Source of the DNA: Planctomycetota bacterium
GTDB taxonomy: Bacteria > Planctomycetota > UBA1135 > JACQFD01
DNA length: 64,000 nucleotides
NCBI GenBank assembly: GCA_016200225.1
Contig: JACQFD010000030.1
Location: forward strand, 16,436 to 80,435
Direction: 5' to 3'
Below are positions 55,404 through 63,876 of the stretch, piece after piece. A model generated the notes under the pieces. It saw only the letters and a list, made by a program, of their open reading frames with translations. It had not been told where the DNA came from and made no database searches. Within the stretch, counting starts at the first letter, position 1. Each line of letters starts with the position of its first letter. The position numbers and the translations under genes were made by a program.

Positions 55404-55417
55404 ACGCCCGTTTTTTT
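55392..55417 (+). terminator. Terminator/attenuator overlapping the arnT-like stop codon
   Basis: ACGGGC (55392-55397) pairs with GCCCGT (55406-55411) around the stop codon, followed by a T7 run (55411-55417). The next gene starts five bases later. The short stem would give only partial termination, setting lower expression of the downstream genes (inference). Confidence 0.55.
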
Positions 55418-55421
55418 GTTA

Positions 55422-56510
55422 ATGCCCCCATCGCCCAACACTAACAAATCGCCGCGGCCGATCCCGGTTTCGCTCGTTATTCCTGTATATAACGAAAGCG
55501 GCAACATCGATCTGCTCATGGCGCGTCTGCGGCCGGTGATGGACGAAATCGCGCGAACGCGCGACGTCGAGGCGGTTTTTGTCAATGACGGATCGCGCGA
55601 CGATTCTTTACAAAAACTGCTCGCGTACCACGATCGCGACGGGCGGATCAAGATCGTCGAATTTAACAGAAACTACGGACAGCACGCCGCGGTGTTCGCC
55701 GGATTTGAATACTCGACGGGCGACGTCGTCGTGACGCTCGACGCCGATCTGCAAAATCCGCCCGAGGAAATCGGACGCTTGCTCGAAAAAATCGACGCGG
55801 GGCACGACGTCGTCGGCACGCGGCGCATGCAGCGCCAGGATTCGGCATTTCGAACGTTTGCATCGCGTTTATCTGTAAAAATGACGCGGAACATGACGGG
55901 CATCGACTCGGGCGATTTCGGTTGTATGTTGCGCGCCTACCGACGCGAAGTCGTCGAGGCGATGTGCCACAGCCGCGAATTGTCGACGTTCATTCCCGCG
56001 CTTGCCGAATTGTATGCGGGCAATTCCGTCGTTATCGACGTGCGCCACGAAGAGCGCGCGCACGGCGAATCTAAATATTCACTTTGGAAATTGGTACGAT
56101 TACAATTCGATCTCATCACGAGTTTTAGCATGGCGCCGCTGCGTCTGCTGATGAGCGCGGGCATTTTCGTCGCCGGCGTCGGATTTTTGTTATCAATACG
56201 AATTCTCGTCGCGCGCATTTTCATGACGACCCAGGAATATGAAGATTGGGGCAAGGGCGGCGTGTTCACGCTTTTCGCGATATTATATGTATTCGTCGGC
56301 GCGCAGTTCATCGCATTCGGCGTCCTCGGCGAATACATCGGCCGCATTTATGGCGAAGTGCGCAAGCGGCCTCGATTTGTAGTTAAGAAATTCCACGGCG
56401 AAACGCTGCCGCAGCGGACGGTGTTTCCCGCTGCGTCCGCCGCGCGCGCCGGCGAAATACTTCAGAAAACCAATCAAACAGATCCAACGACCGAGACACC
56501 CCGAGCATGA
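55422..56510 (+). CDS. arnC: GT2 glycosyltransferase, ArnC-like
   Basis: 362 residues from ATG 55422; the upstream TTG lies within the terminator. GT-A domain with SLVIPVYNESGNIDLLM, VFVNDGSRDDSL, the DXD-type LDADLQNPPEEI and YGQHAAVFAGFEYSTGD. The C-terminus has two membrane helices (LLMSAGIFVAGVGFLLSI and GVFTLFAILYVFVGAQFIAF) as in ArnC, which moves formyl-Ara4N from UDP to undecaprenyl phosphate. DPM1-type mannosyltransferases have the same fold; the operon context favours ArnC. It overlaps the next gene by four bases. Confidence 0.82.
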   Translation: MPPSPNTNKSPRPIPVSLVIPVYNESGNIDLLMARLRPVMDEIARTRDVEAVFVNDGSRDDSLQKLLAYHDRDGRIKIVEFNRNYGQHAAVFAGFEYSTGDVVVTLDADLQNPPEEIGRLLEKIDAGHDVVGTRRMQRQDSAFRTFASRLSVKMTRNMTGIDSGDFGCMLRAYRREVVEAMCHSRELSTFIPALAELYAGNSVVIDVRHEERAHGESKYSLWKLVRLQFDLITSFSMAPLRLLMSAGIFVAGVGFLLSIRILVARIFMTTQEYEDWGKGGVFTLFAILYVFVGAQFIAFGVLGEYIGRIYGEVRKRPRFVVKKFHGETLPQRTVFPAASAARAGEILQKTNQTDPTTETPRA

Positions 56511-57463
56511 GCCAGAGCGGTAAACTTTGCATTTTAGCGGCGTATCACGAAATGGGCTACGTCGGCCTCGAGTGCATTCTGCGGCACGGCTGGGAGGTCG
56601 CCGCCGTGTATACACATCCCGACGCGCCGAACGAAAATATCTGGTGGCGCCGCATCGCCGACTACGCGAAGGAAAATAATATTCCCGTCGAATACGCGGA
56701 TATTAGCGATCCGGCGCAGTTCGAAAAGTTAAAATCGTACGACGCCGATTATTTATTTTCGGTTTATTATCGAAAAATGATCGCTCCGGCGATATTGGAA
56801 ATATTTCCGAAAGGAGCCTACAATTTGCACGGATCGCTGCTGCCGCACTACCGCGGACGCGCGCCGGTGAATTGGGTGCTCGTCGAGGGACAGATCGAGA
56901 CGGGCGTCACGATGCATCACATGGTCGCGAAACCCGACGCGGGCGACCTCGTCGATCAGGAATGGGTGCCGATCGAAGACGACGAATCGGCCTCGACGTT
57001 ATATCAAAAACTCGTCGACGCGTCCGTCAACGTCTGGGATCGCTGCCTTGGCTGGTTCGAGCGCGGCAAAGCGCCGCGCTTTACGCAGGATTTAACAAAA
57101 GGCTGTTACCGCGGGGGCCGCACGCCCGAAGACGGCAAAATTAACTTTGCATGGCCCGCGAAACGCTGCTTCGATTTGATCCGCGGCGTGACGCATCCCT
57201 ATCCCGGCGCGTTCGCGATGGCGGGCCAGCAGAAATATTACATTTGGTGGGCGACGCCCTCCGCTTCGATCAAAAGCGGGCGGCGCGCGCCGGCCGGTTC
57301 GGTATTATTAGAAAATGGCCAGCCCGTCGTCGTCTGCGGCGACGGGTATCTGCGAATCGATAAGATTCAACCGCCGGGACGCGAAGAAATGGACGGCGCG
57401 GCGGCCGCGAAATCGGGCCAATTGCCGGAAGGACTCGCGTTTTTCGCCTCCGGCGCGAAATAA
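56507..57463 (+). CDS. Formyltransferase, ArnA N-terminal-domain-like
   Basis: 318 residues matching the formyltransferase half of ArnA: AAYHEMGYVGLECIL (start), YRKMIAPAILEIFPKGAYNLHGSLLPHYRGRAPVNWVL with catalytic Asn and His, and TGVTMHHMVAKPDAGDLVDQ with catalytic Asp. By family it formylates UDP-Ara4N with 10-formyl-tetrahydrofolate. In enterobacteria this domain is fused to the decarboxylase; here the two are separate genes. It overlaps the arnC-like gene by four bases. Confidence 0.88.
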   Translation: MSQSGKLCILAAYHEMGYVGLECILRHGWEVAAVYTHPDAPNENIWWRRIADYAKENNIPVEYADISDPAQFEKLKSYDADYLFSVYYRKMIAPAILEIFPKGAYNLHGSLLPHYRGRAPVNWVLVEGQIETGVTMHHMVAKPDAGDLVDQEWVPIEDDESASTLYQKLVDASVNVWDRCLGWFERGKAPRFTQDLTKGCYRGGRTPEDGKINFAWPAKRCFDLIRGVTHPYPGAFAMAGQQKYYIWWATPSASIKSGRRAPAGSVLLENGQPVVVCGDGYLRIDKIQPPGREEMDGAAAAKSGQLPEGLAFFASGAK

Positions 57464-57537
57464 GCGTTTCTACAATTAAGAATAATTCTCGAATAATCCA
57501 ATCCTCGAAAGATTCCATTCTGTAATATAATCTTAAC

Positions 57538-58560
57538 ATGCGAGTACTCATCACCGGCGGCACGGGTTTCATCGGTTCCCATCTTGCGCAGGCGTTTCTC
57601 GAGCGCGGCGACAGCGTGCTGGTCATCGACACCGCCAGCACGGCCAAGGTTCTCGATTTTCGTAATAATCCGGCGTACGCGGGACGCTTTCAATACGTCA
57701 AAGGGTCGGTCCTCGACTACACGCTCCTCGACGGAATGATGCGAAAAGCGGATCTTTGTTATCATCTCGCGGCCGTCGTCGGCGTTGAACATTATGTCGA
57801 CGATCCGTTCGGCGTGCTCGATGTTAATATTAATGGAACGCAAAACGTGCTCCGCGCCGCGTTTCATAACGATACAAAAGTAGTATTCTCGTCGACGTCC
57901 GAAATTTACGGAAAATCGACGAAAGTTCCGTTCAAGGAATATGAAGAACGCGTCCTCGGCCCGACTTCGATCGACCGATGGTGCTATTCCACGTCGAAGG
58001 CCGCCGGCGAACACTTTGCGTTTGCCTATGCAAAATTCGGACTGCCGGTCGTCATCCTTCGTTATTTTAACGTTTACGGACCCAAACTCGACAAAATCGA
58101 CCGCGGCCGCGTGCTCACGATCTTCATGGGCCAGTTGTTACGAGGCGAGCCTCTCACGATCGTTAATGAAGGGCGCCAGACGCGCGCGTTCACGTATGTC
58201 GACGACGCGATCCGCGCCACGATGGCGTGCGGCCTCGTCGAGCAGGCCGTCGGCGGAATCTTTAACATCGGCACCGACCGGGAAACGACGATTCTCGAGC
58301 TCGCGAAAGTGATGTTAAAGGAATTCGGAAAAAATCCCGAGGATCCGAAGAATATTGTATTTAAGAAACAGGAGGAAGTTTACGGAAAGAGTTATCAAGA
58401 CATCGACCGCCGCGTTCCCGACGTGACGCGCATGAAGACGATCCTGAACGTCCAGCCGCAAATTTCCCTCGAAGAGGGCGTTCACAAGACATGCGAATGG
58501 TTCAAGCGGACGGAGAACTTCCGCGAGCCGTACGCCGCCGCAGCGCTCGAAAAGAAGTAA
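57538..58560 (+). CDS. NAD-dependent epimerase/decarboxylase, ArnA C-terminal-domain-like
   Basis: 340-residue short-chain (extended SDR) enzyme: Rossmann motif ITGGTGFIGSHLAQAF, catalytic Ser/Tyr/Lys in SSTSEIYG and YSTSKAAGEHF, and ILRYFNVYGPK. UDP-glucuronate decarboxylases and the ArnA decarboxylase domain share these motifs, and the R-x-Y-S-x-S-K region (DRWCYSTSK) with the nearby acidic residues fits the decarboxylating group. In this operon oxidative decarboxylation of UDP-GlcA to UDP-Ara4-keto is the likely step. A UDP-sugar epimerase cannot be excluded. A 74-base AT-rich gap precedes it. Confidence 0.75.
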   Translation: MRVLITGGTGFIGSHLAQAFLERGDSVLVIDTASTAKVLDFRNNPAYAGRFQYVKGSVLDYTLLDGMMRKADLCYHLAAVVGVEHYVDDPFGVLDVNINGTQNVLRAAFHNDTKVVFSSTSEIYGKSTKVPFKEYEERVLGPTSIDRWCYSTSKAAGEHFAFAYAKFGLPVVILRYFNVYGPKLDKIDRGRVLTIFMGQLLRGEPLTIVNEGRQTRAFTYVDDAIRATMACGLVEQAVGGIFNIGTDRETTILELAKVMLKEFGKNPEDPKNIVFKKQEEVYGKSYQDIDRRVPDVTRMKTILNVQPQISLEEGVHKTCEWFKRTENFREPYAAAALEKK

Positions 58561-58576
58561 CAAATATAACTGTAAA

Positions 58577-59500
58577 GTGAATCTCGGTCTGCGGATCGAC
58601 GTCGACACCCACGACGGCATGCGCGACGGCGTGCCGTCGATCCGCCGGACGCTCGATAAGTATGGATTCCGCGGATCGTTTTTCTTTAGTTTCGGTCCCG
58701 ACAATTCGGGCAAGGCGGTCCTGCGCGCGTTTACGAAGCCGGGCTTTGTTAGTAAAATGTTTCGAACCAACGCCGCGTCGATGTACGGCGTGCGGACCGC
58801 GCTTTCGGGAACGCTTTTGCCTGCGCGATGGATCGCAAAGAAATTTCCCGAACTCGCGCGCGAATGTAAACAAAGCGGCCACGAAGTTGGGGTTCACGCG
58901 TGGGACCACGTCGCGTGGCAGGATCATTTACATCAGTGGGACGTAACAAAAACGCGCGCCGAATTCGGCAAGGCGGCGGCGGCATTCGAGGAAATTTTCG
59001 GCGAACGGACGGCCGCGAGCGCCGCGCCCGCGTGGTTCGCGAGCCCCGAATCGATCGCGGTTCAGGACGAATTCGGATTGGATTATTGTAGCGACTGCCG
59101 CTCGACCGACCCCGGCGTCGACGGCGCGTTTCTGCCGGTTTGGAACGGTAAAAATTACAAAACGCCGCAGGTGCCCGCCGGCATTCCGACCCTCGACGAG
59201 GACCTCGGACGCGACGGCCGCACGCTCGAAATAATAACTAAAGAATGGCTCTTCGCCGCCGCGGCGCGCCCGCTCGCGGTCGCGACCATTCACGCCGAGG
59301 CCGAGGGGCGGATGTACGCTCCGTGGTTCGACGATCTTTGTAAACAAATGAAAGGTCGGAAACAGTCGTTCACGACGACGCGCGAAATCTTAAATTTATC
59401 GATTCTCAATGCAAAAAAAGCGGCGGGGGAACTCCCCCGCCGTGAAATGTCACTTGCAAACATTCCCGGCCGCGCCGGAAAAGTAGCATTCGTCGGATGA
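58577..59500 (+). CDS. arnD: ArnD-like deformylase (polysaccharide deacetylase fold)
   Basis: 307 residues from GTG 58577. The start NLGLRIDVDTHDGMRDGVPSIRRTLDKYGFRGSFFFSFGPDN matches ArnD, including the metal-binding Asp-x-Asp; the His pair is in GHEVGVHAWDHVAWQDHL. Later AAPAWFASPESI and the closing ATIHAEAEGRMYAPWFDDL also match. ArnD removes the formyl group from undecaprenyl-linked formyl-Ara4N in the periplasm. Its last 35 codons contain a minus-strand terminator. Confidence 0.88.
   Translation: MNLGLRIDVDTHDGMRDGVPSIRRTLDKYGFRGSFFFSFGPDNSGKAVLRAFTKPGFVSKMFRTNAASMYGVRTALSGTLLPARWIAKKFPELARECKQSGHEVGVHAWDHVAWQDHLHQWDVTKTRAEFGKAAAAFEEIFGERTAASAAPAWFASPESIAVQDEFGLDYCSDCRSTDPGVDGAFLPVWNGKNYKTPQVPAGIPTLDEDLGRDGRTLEIITKEWLFAAAARPLAVATIHAEAEGRMYAPWFDDLCKQMKGRKQSFTTTREILNLSILNAKKAAGELPRREMSLANIPGRAGKVAFVG
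59413..59442 (-). terminator. Minus-strand terminator inside the end of arnD
   Basis: CGGCGGGGGA (59421-59430) pairs perfectly with TCCCCCGCCG (59433-59442). An A7 run at 59413-59419 on the plus strand gives U7 on the minus strand after the hairpin. It therefore terminates the convergent minus-strand operon, whose last gene stops at 59501, and is encoded within the arnD coding sequence. Confidence 0.85.
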
Positions 59501-60364
59501 TTATTTCCTGCTCGGCACGTCGGGAACGCCGTTCGACCAGAATGAATACTGGCCCTTGCGTCCGCCGCCCACCGATTGCGAAACGTTAACTTTCGACGCG
59601 AAGGATTCGTAATTTAATTTTCCTTCGCCGAACGCCGCGCAGTCGCCGCGCGTCGCGGAAAGCGTCATCGTGGTGGGCGATCCGCCTCCGTCGAACGCGA
59701 ACGCGATGGAATCGCTCATAAGCGCGACGTCCTCCGCGGCATCCTTCTCGGAATCTGCAATATTCTTATCCGGCGCGTCCTTCGCGCGCAGCGCCACCAT
59801 GCGCCCCGAGCCGCCTTTTAATATTAATGTTACGAGTTCGTTATACTTTAATTGCGTCATGTTGGCCGCATACTTGCCCATGGCGCGAATCGCGCGCTCT
59901 TTGACGTCGTCGGCCTGTTTCGGGTCGAAATGATAGGTTGCTTTGACGCGGCCGAGCGAGACCTGCCCGTCGACCTCCGCGCGAACTTCGTCCCAAAGCG
60001 ACGGCTCTTTTTTCGCGCCGTCCTTTTCATTCTTATCATCCTTCGCGCTTCCCGCGAGCACGGCGTCGACGTGCGCGATATAAATAAAACCGTTGCCGGG
60101 CACGTGGTACGCCTCGGAATTGGACGCCGACGCGAGACTATAATAAATACGCTTCGATGCCTTTTGTTTGTCCTGCCTTTCGGAGGCGAGTTCGCGATCG
60201 AGAACGCGGCGCATGGTTTCGACGTCTCTCCTCATGACGTCGTCGCGCGTTCCGGAACCCTGCGCGGCCGGTTCCTGTTCCTGCGTGTGGCGCGCGCCGA
60301 GGCCGATCGAGCCGACGGCGCAGCTCGCGGCGAATAATCCAATAAAAGCGAGTCGTGGTATCAT
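59501..60364 (-). CDS. Exported protein of unknown function in the sigma/anti-sigma operon
   Basis: 287 residues with a hydrophobic start (LAFIGLFAASCAVGSIGL); a lipobox is doubtful (Ala-Ala-Ser before Cys). The rest is rich in charged residues, with an internal region GFIYIAHVDAVLAGSAKDDKNEKDG and a repeated Ala/Asp pattern, and ends FWSNGVPDVPSRK. No family recognised. It is the last gene of the minus-strand unit with the sigma factor and anti-sigma factor, so it may be a target or sensor partner. Confidence 0.6.
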   Translation of the reverse strand: MIPRLAFIGLFAASCAVGSIGLGARHTQEQEPAAQGSGTRDDVMRRDVETMRRVLDRELASERQDKQKASKRIYYSLASASNSEAYHVPGNGFIYIAHVDAVLAGSAKDDKNEKDGAKKEPSLWDEVRAEVDGQVSLGRVKATYHFDPKQADDVKERAIRAMGKYAANMTQLKYNELVTLILKGGSGRMVALRAKDAPDKNIADSEKDAAEDVALMSDSIAFAFDGGGSPTTMTLSATRGDCAAFGEGKLNYESFASKVNVSQSVGGGRKGQYSFWSNGVPDVPSRK

Positions 60365-60432
60365 CGTTATATTTAGTGTTGGTGGAGTGATGTGAACGTG
60401 GAAAATTGCATATGTGTAGATTTGTTAAATGA

Positions 60433-61113
60433 TCAATCCCGCAGTTTTTCCGCGACGCGGAGCACGGCGTTTTGTGTAAATTCCAAATGTTGTTTCGTGG
60501 TTTCGATTTCGCCCGCGAGATTTTCGGCGACGAATTGGTTCTGCCTTCCCATCGCACGGGCGAGAAACCGCAACGATTCTTGAACGCGGTTTTCGTGATC
60601 GTCGAGTTCGCCCGCCATGTCGCGAAGCGCGGGCGTGATCCACGCCTTCGTCGATTCGAGCACTCTCGGCGCGGTTCCCTCGAGAACGGCGACGCGATCC
60701 TTCAATTCCTTCATCTGGTCGCGAAGTTCCTTTTGCTGCGCGTTCGATCGGTAAAGAATCGGCGCGAACACGCTTATTAAGAATATGGCGGCGGCGAGCG
60801 GCGCGAATCGAATCAACGTCCGCCACCACGAATTGCCGGAGGCGGGCGCCAGGGCCGGGGCATTCGCCTTCTGTAATATCGCGCCGACGTCCGTTTTTCC
60901 GACCGGCGCGACCGCGTCGTCCGCCGCCATGTTTTGTATATTGATAATCGCGCCGCGAAGTTCGGCGAACCGCGCCGAGCAGGCCGCGCAATGTTCCAAA
61001 TGCCGCGCAACGGCGCCGCGCTCGCGCTCCGGGAGGATTTCACCCGCGTGTTCCGCGAGTCGCACGCGCACCTTGTTGCAATGATCTTTCGATTTGTGAA
61101 ATGTGTTGCCCAT
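60433..61113 (-). CDS. Anti-sigma factor with zf-HC2 domain
   Basis: 226 residues. N-terminal zinc-binding anti-sigma domain (RHLEHCAACSARFAEL: His-x3-Cys-x2-Cys), one membrane helix (FAPLAAAIFLISVFAPILY, about 108-127), then an extracytoplasmic coiled coil (ELRDQMKELKDRVAVLE) rich in Glu/Arg. It sequesters the ECF sigma factor encoded 42 bases upstream. The coiled-coil periplasmic part is the likely signal-sensing element. Confidence 0.85.
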   Translation of the reverse strand: MGNTFHKSKDHCNKVRVRLAEHAGEILPERERGAVARHLEHCAACSARFAELRGAIINIQNMAADDAVAPVGKTDVGAILQKANAPALAPASGNSWWRTLIRFAPLAAAIFLISVFAPILYRSNAQQKELRDQMKELKDRVAVLEGTAPRVLESTKAWITPALRDMAGELDDHENRVQESLRFLARAMGRQNQFVAENLAGEIETTKQHLEFTQNAVLRVAEKLRD

Positions 61114-61155
61114 GATGATCGTTATCGTTTCGTATCGGTAAATTATTTATTCGAA

Positions 61156-61773
61156 TTATTTTATTAAGTTACTTTTAGTAAGCGCGGGATTCGCGCGGGC
61201 GGGCTCGGCGCGGACAGTGTCGGTGCGGGCAACGTCGGTGCGGACAAGGTCGGACCGCACGCGTTCGAGCGCCTTCGCGAGCCGGTAACGCAACGTCGAG
61301 GGCGGTTTTTGTAATATTCTGGCCGCATGATCGAGAGCCAAACCCTCGACCACGCAAAGCCACAAAAGCGCGCGGTCCTCGGCGTCGAGTTTTTCATAAG
61401 ATAAACGAACGGCGAATCGCTCCTCGTCGAGCGCCGCCGCCGCGTCGGGCGCGAGCCCGCGTGCCGGCAGCGCGTCGTCGGCGGTCGTCGTCGTGGCGCG
61501 GCGGTCGGCCCCGCCCTCGCGCAACAAATCCGCCGCGCAGCGCCACGCAATCTTAAATATCCACGATTTTACAGATCCGCCGCCGTACGTTCCGGCTTTT
61601 GTAAAAACCCGCAGAAAAGTAGTATTGCGCGCCTCGTGCACGCGGTCGGCCGGCAACACGCGCGCCAGAAATCGCCCGGTCGCGGCTTCGTTGCGCCGTA
61701 CGAGGGTTTCAAAAGCGTCGCGGTCGCCGCGGGCCGTGCGTTCGAGAAGGTCGGTGTCGCTGCCGCTGAACAT
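61156..61773 (-). CDS. ECF-type RNA polymerase sigma factor
   Basis: 205 residues. Region 2: DLLERTARGDRDAFETLVRRNEAATGRFLARVL and WIFKIAWRCAADLLREG. Region 4: LDAEDRALLWLCVVEGLALDHAARILQKPPSTLRYRLAKALERVRSDL, including the helix-turn-helix. Followed by an anti-sigma gene, so regulation is by sequestration. The last 25 residues are a degenerate repeat (VRTDVARTDTVRAEPARANPA) from a 9-bp DNA repeat and are unusual for this family. Confidence 0.88.
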   Translation of the reverse strand: MFSGSDTDLLERTARGDRDAFETLVRRNEAATGRFLARVLPADRVHEARNTTFLRVFTKAGTYGGGSVKSWIFKIAWRCAADLLREGGADRRATTTTADDALPARGLAPDAAAALDEERFAVRLSYEKLDAEDRALLWLCVVEGLALDHAARILQKPPSTLRYRLAKALERVRSDLVRTDVARTDTVRAEPARANPALTKSNLIK

Positions 61774-61878
61774 CGCGTCGATTCAAAGACACGGTCACGC
61801 CGCACTATCCGCGAAAGAAAAACCAGCGGTCGACCGCCCGCGCGTGCGGCGCGCCGCCGCATTCGTTATACATACGGC

Positions 61879-62343
61879 ATGACCGAACTCTCCCTGCAGG
61901 AGCGATACGCGCCGCACAACGCGTGTTTTGGCTGCGGGCCCGCGAACGCGAAGGGCCTGCGGATTCGTAGTTTTCAGAAAGATAATGAAGTGGTCGCGAC
62001 GTGGCAGCCGGAGCCGCACCACGAGGCGTTTCCCGGAATGTTAAACGGCGGCATCATCGGCTCGCTGCTCGATTGTCATAGCAATTGGACGGCGGCGGCG
62101 CATTTGATGCAAAAAAACGCCCTCGATTCGCCCCCGTGTACGGTGACGGCGGAATATGCGATTAAATTGTTACGTCCGACGCCGACCGCGGGGCCGATAC
62201 TACTAAAAGCGCGCGTCGTCGACTCGACGGACGACCGCGCGAACATCGAAGCGACGCTCGAAGCCAACGGTAAGGTCTGCGCGACCTGCCGGGGTCTGTT
62301 CGTGGCCGTGAAACCGGGCCATCCCGCCTATCACCGCTGGTAG
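61879..62343 (+). CDS. Hotdog-fold thioesterase (PaaI-like)
   Basis: 154 residues from ATG 61879; the longer frame overlaps the divergent sigma factor. The fold signatures are CFGCGPANAKGLRIRSF at the start, HHEAFPGMLNGGIIGSLLDCHSNWTAAAHL (active-site Asn/Asp region) and VTAEYAIKLLRPTPTAGPILLKARVVD. Such enzymes hydrolyse acyl-CoA thioesters. The CFGCG Cys pair is typical of this subfamily. Substrate unknown. Confidence 0.88.
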   Translation: MTELSLQERYAPHNACFGCGPANAKGLRIRSFQKDNEVVATWQPEPHHEAFPGMLNGGIIGSLLDCHSNWTAAAHLMQKNALDSPPCTVTAEYAIKLLRPTPTAGPILLKARVVDSTDDRANIEATLEANGKVCATCRGLFVAVKPGHPAYHRW

Positions 62344-62380
62344 ACCGCGGGCGCGAAACGCGATGTGCTATTCTTAGGCA

Positions 62381-63739
62381 GTGACGCCAAACGCAGCACC
62401 CCTTTCGATTCAACCGATTGATCCGCCGAAGCGGGTTTTCGGTTTCGAGTCCGTGCCGCTGCGCGTGCGCGTCGCCCGTAAACGCGAAGACGCCTCGGCG
62501 CCCTCTGGAAATGCTCCTGCCGCGGGGCCGCTGAAGGGCGCGATCGATTTGTATACATCGGAGGGCGCTTTCTACAGAAGGCTGCTCGAAATTCCGCTGC
62601 CGAAGGGCATCGCACCGGGCGCGGAACAGGAATTCGAAACGCCGATGTACGTGCGCGCGTTCGAGGGCGCGTACGACGTTAAAATTAAATTATTCAATGA
62701 CGCCGGCGTCGCGGCGGAGAGCGCGCCGTTTCCGCTGCGAGTTCGCAATACGATATTCGACGCCTTCGTCGAACTCGTGAATGCTTGTAATTTCCGCTGC
62801 ACGTTCTGCCCGCAGACGGATTTGCAACGTAAACAAAAACCGATGGAGTTCGATCTCGCGATGAAAATCGTCCGCGAACTCGCCGAAATGGAACATCATT
62901 ATCCGATTCGCGTGCACTTGATGGGCGAGCCGCTTTTGTATCCTCGATTTTTCGATTTCGTCGAACAAACGCACGCGCTCGGCCAGCGCGTATTGTTAGC
63001 AACCAACGGATCGCGTTTCCAGCGCGACCGCGTGCAAAAAATCTTCGATTCGCGCCTCGACGAAATGGTTATATCGCTCAACACGCCCGAACGCGAAGCT
63101 TACGATGCGCAGCGCGGCACCGACATGCCCTACGAAACGTACATGGAGGGCATCGAACACATGGTCGCCGGAATCGTGCGACGCGGTCCGCCGCCCGCGA
63201 CGCGCGTGAACGTTTTGTATGATCTCGCGAAAGTAAACGATCCCGCGGAACTCGAGCGCGTGAGAGTTATCATACAATACTGGGTCGACGTCGTGCGCCG
63301 CGTCGGCGGCGCCGTGCTCCCGGACGCGGCCGACGTCGTCACGCTCGATCCGACGGGGACGACATTATTAAAATTATGCGAAGGACTCGAATTGCAATGG
63401 ACTCCGTACCACGGCTGGGGCGTCAACGCGACCGGCGGCGCCGGCGAAGCGAGCGCCATTCGTAATCACGTGCCCCTCGCACCCGTCTCGCGCGAGGCTT
63501 TTTGTAGTTTTCCATGGCGCCAGCTCGCATTCCTCGTCGACGGCAACGCGACCGCCTGCTGCGTCGACGCCGAAGGCGAAATCGTCCTCGGCAACGCTTA
63601 TAAACAACGCGTCGACGAAATCTGGAACGGCACCGAGCTAACCAAACTTCGCGCCGGATTCATGCAATCTCGCGCATTCCACCCCGTATGCATCAAATGC
63701 CATATTCGACATGACAAAAAAGAATTCTTTCCAAATTAA
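62381..63739 (+). CDS. Radical SAM/SPASM protein with N-terminal beta domain
   Basis: 452 residues from GTG 62381. The first ~120 residues are a beta-sandwich-like domain (VFGFESVPLRVRVARKRED... KIKLFNDAGVAAESAPFPLRV), then the radical SAM motif CNFRCTFC (about 138-145), then a SPASM-type C-terminus: EAFCSFPWRQLAFLVDGNATACCVDAEGEIVLGNAYKQ, VDEIWNG and CIKCHIRHDKK. Likely a sugar, peptide or cofactor modifying enzyme. The N-terminal domain is unusual for this class. Palindrome element P2 follows 35 bases after the stop. Confidence 0.85.
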   Translation: MTPNAAPLSIQPIDPPKRVFGFESVPLRVRVARKREDASAPSGNAPAAGPLKGAIDLYTSEGAFYRRLLEIPLPKGIAPGAEQEFETPMYVRAFEGAYDVKIKLFNDAGVAAESAPFPLRVRNTIFDAFVELVNACNFRCTFCPQTDLQRKQKPMEFDLAMKIVRELAEMEHHYPIRVHLMGEPLLYPRFFDFVEQTHALGQRVLLATNGSRFQRDRVQKIFDSRLDEMVISLNTPEREAYDAQRGTDMPYETYMEGIEHMVAGIVRRGPPPATRVNVLYDLAKVNDPAELERVRVIIQYWVDVVRRVGGAVLPDAADVVTLDPTGTTLLKLCEGLELQWTPYHGWGVNATGGAGEASAIRNHVPLAPVSREAFCSFPWRQLAFLVDGNATACCVDAEGEIVLGNAYKQRVDEIWNGTELTKLRAGFMQSRAFHPVCIKCHIRHDKKEFFPN

Positions 63740-63773
63740 GTAAACGAACAACCCATTCACAACATATATTCAT

Positions 63774-63876
63774 CCCCCCGCTGTGCGCTCGATGGGTTGG
63801 GTCGCGGCGAGTTGCGCAGGCGAATGTTAAGATTGCAAACGCTCCGCGTTTGCAATCTTAACATTCGACGAGCACT
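63774..63876 (+). repeat. Palindrome element P2
   Basis: Bases 63774-63821 are identical to the reverse complement of the P1 right flank (21157-21204). A perfect hairpin follows: 63821-63842 and 63846-63867 are exact inverted copies around TCC. The hairpin sequence differs from P1, but both contain TAAGAATG/TAAGATTG. Both end in CGAGCACTT, here 63868-63876 region. The remaining bases to 64000 show no gene. Confidence 0.85.

Noticed and set aside
61636..61878. N-terminal extension of the thioesterase
   Set aside because: Antisense to the sigma factor gene and lacking family resemblance; ATG 61879 gives a normal-length enzyme.
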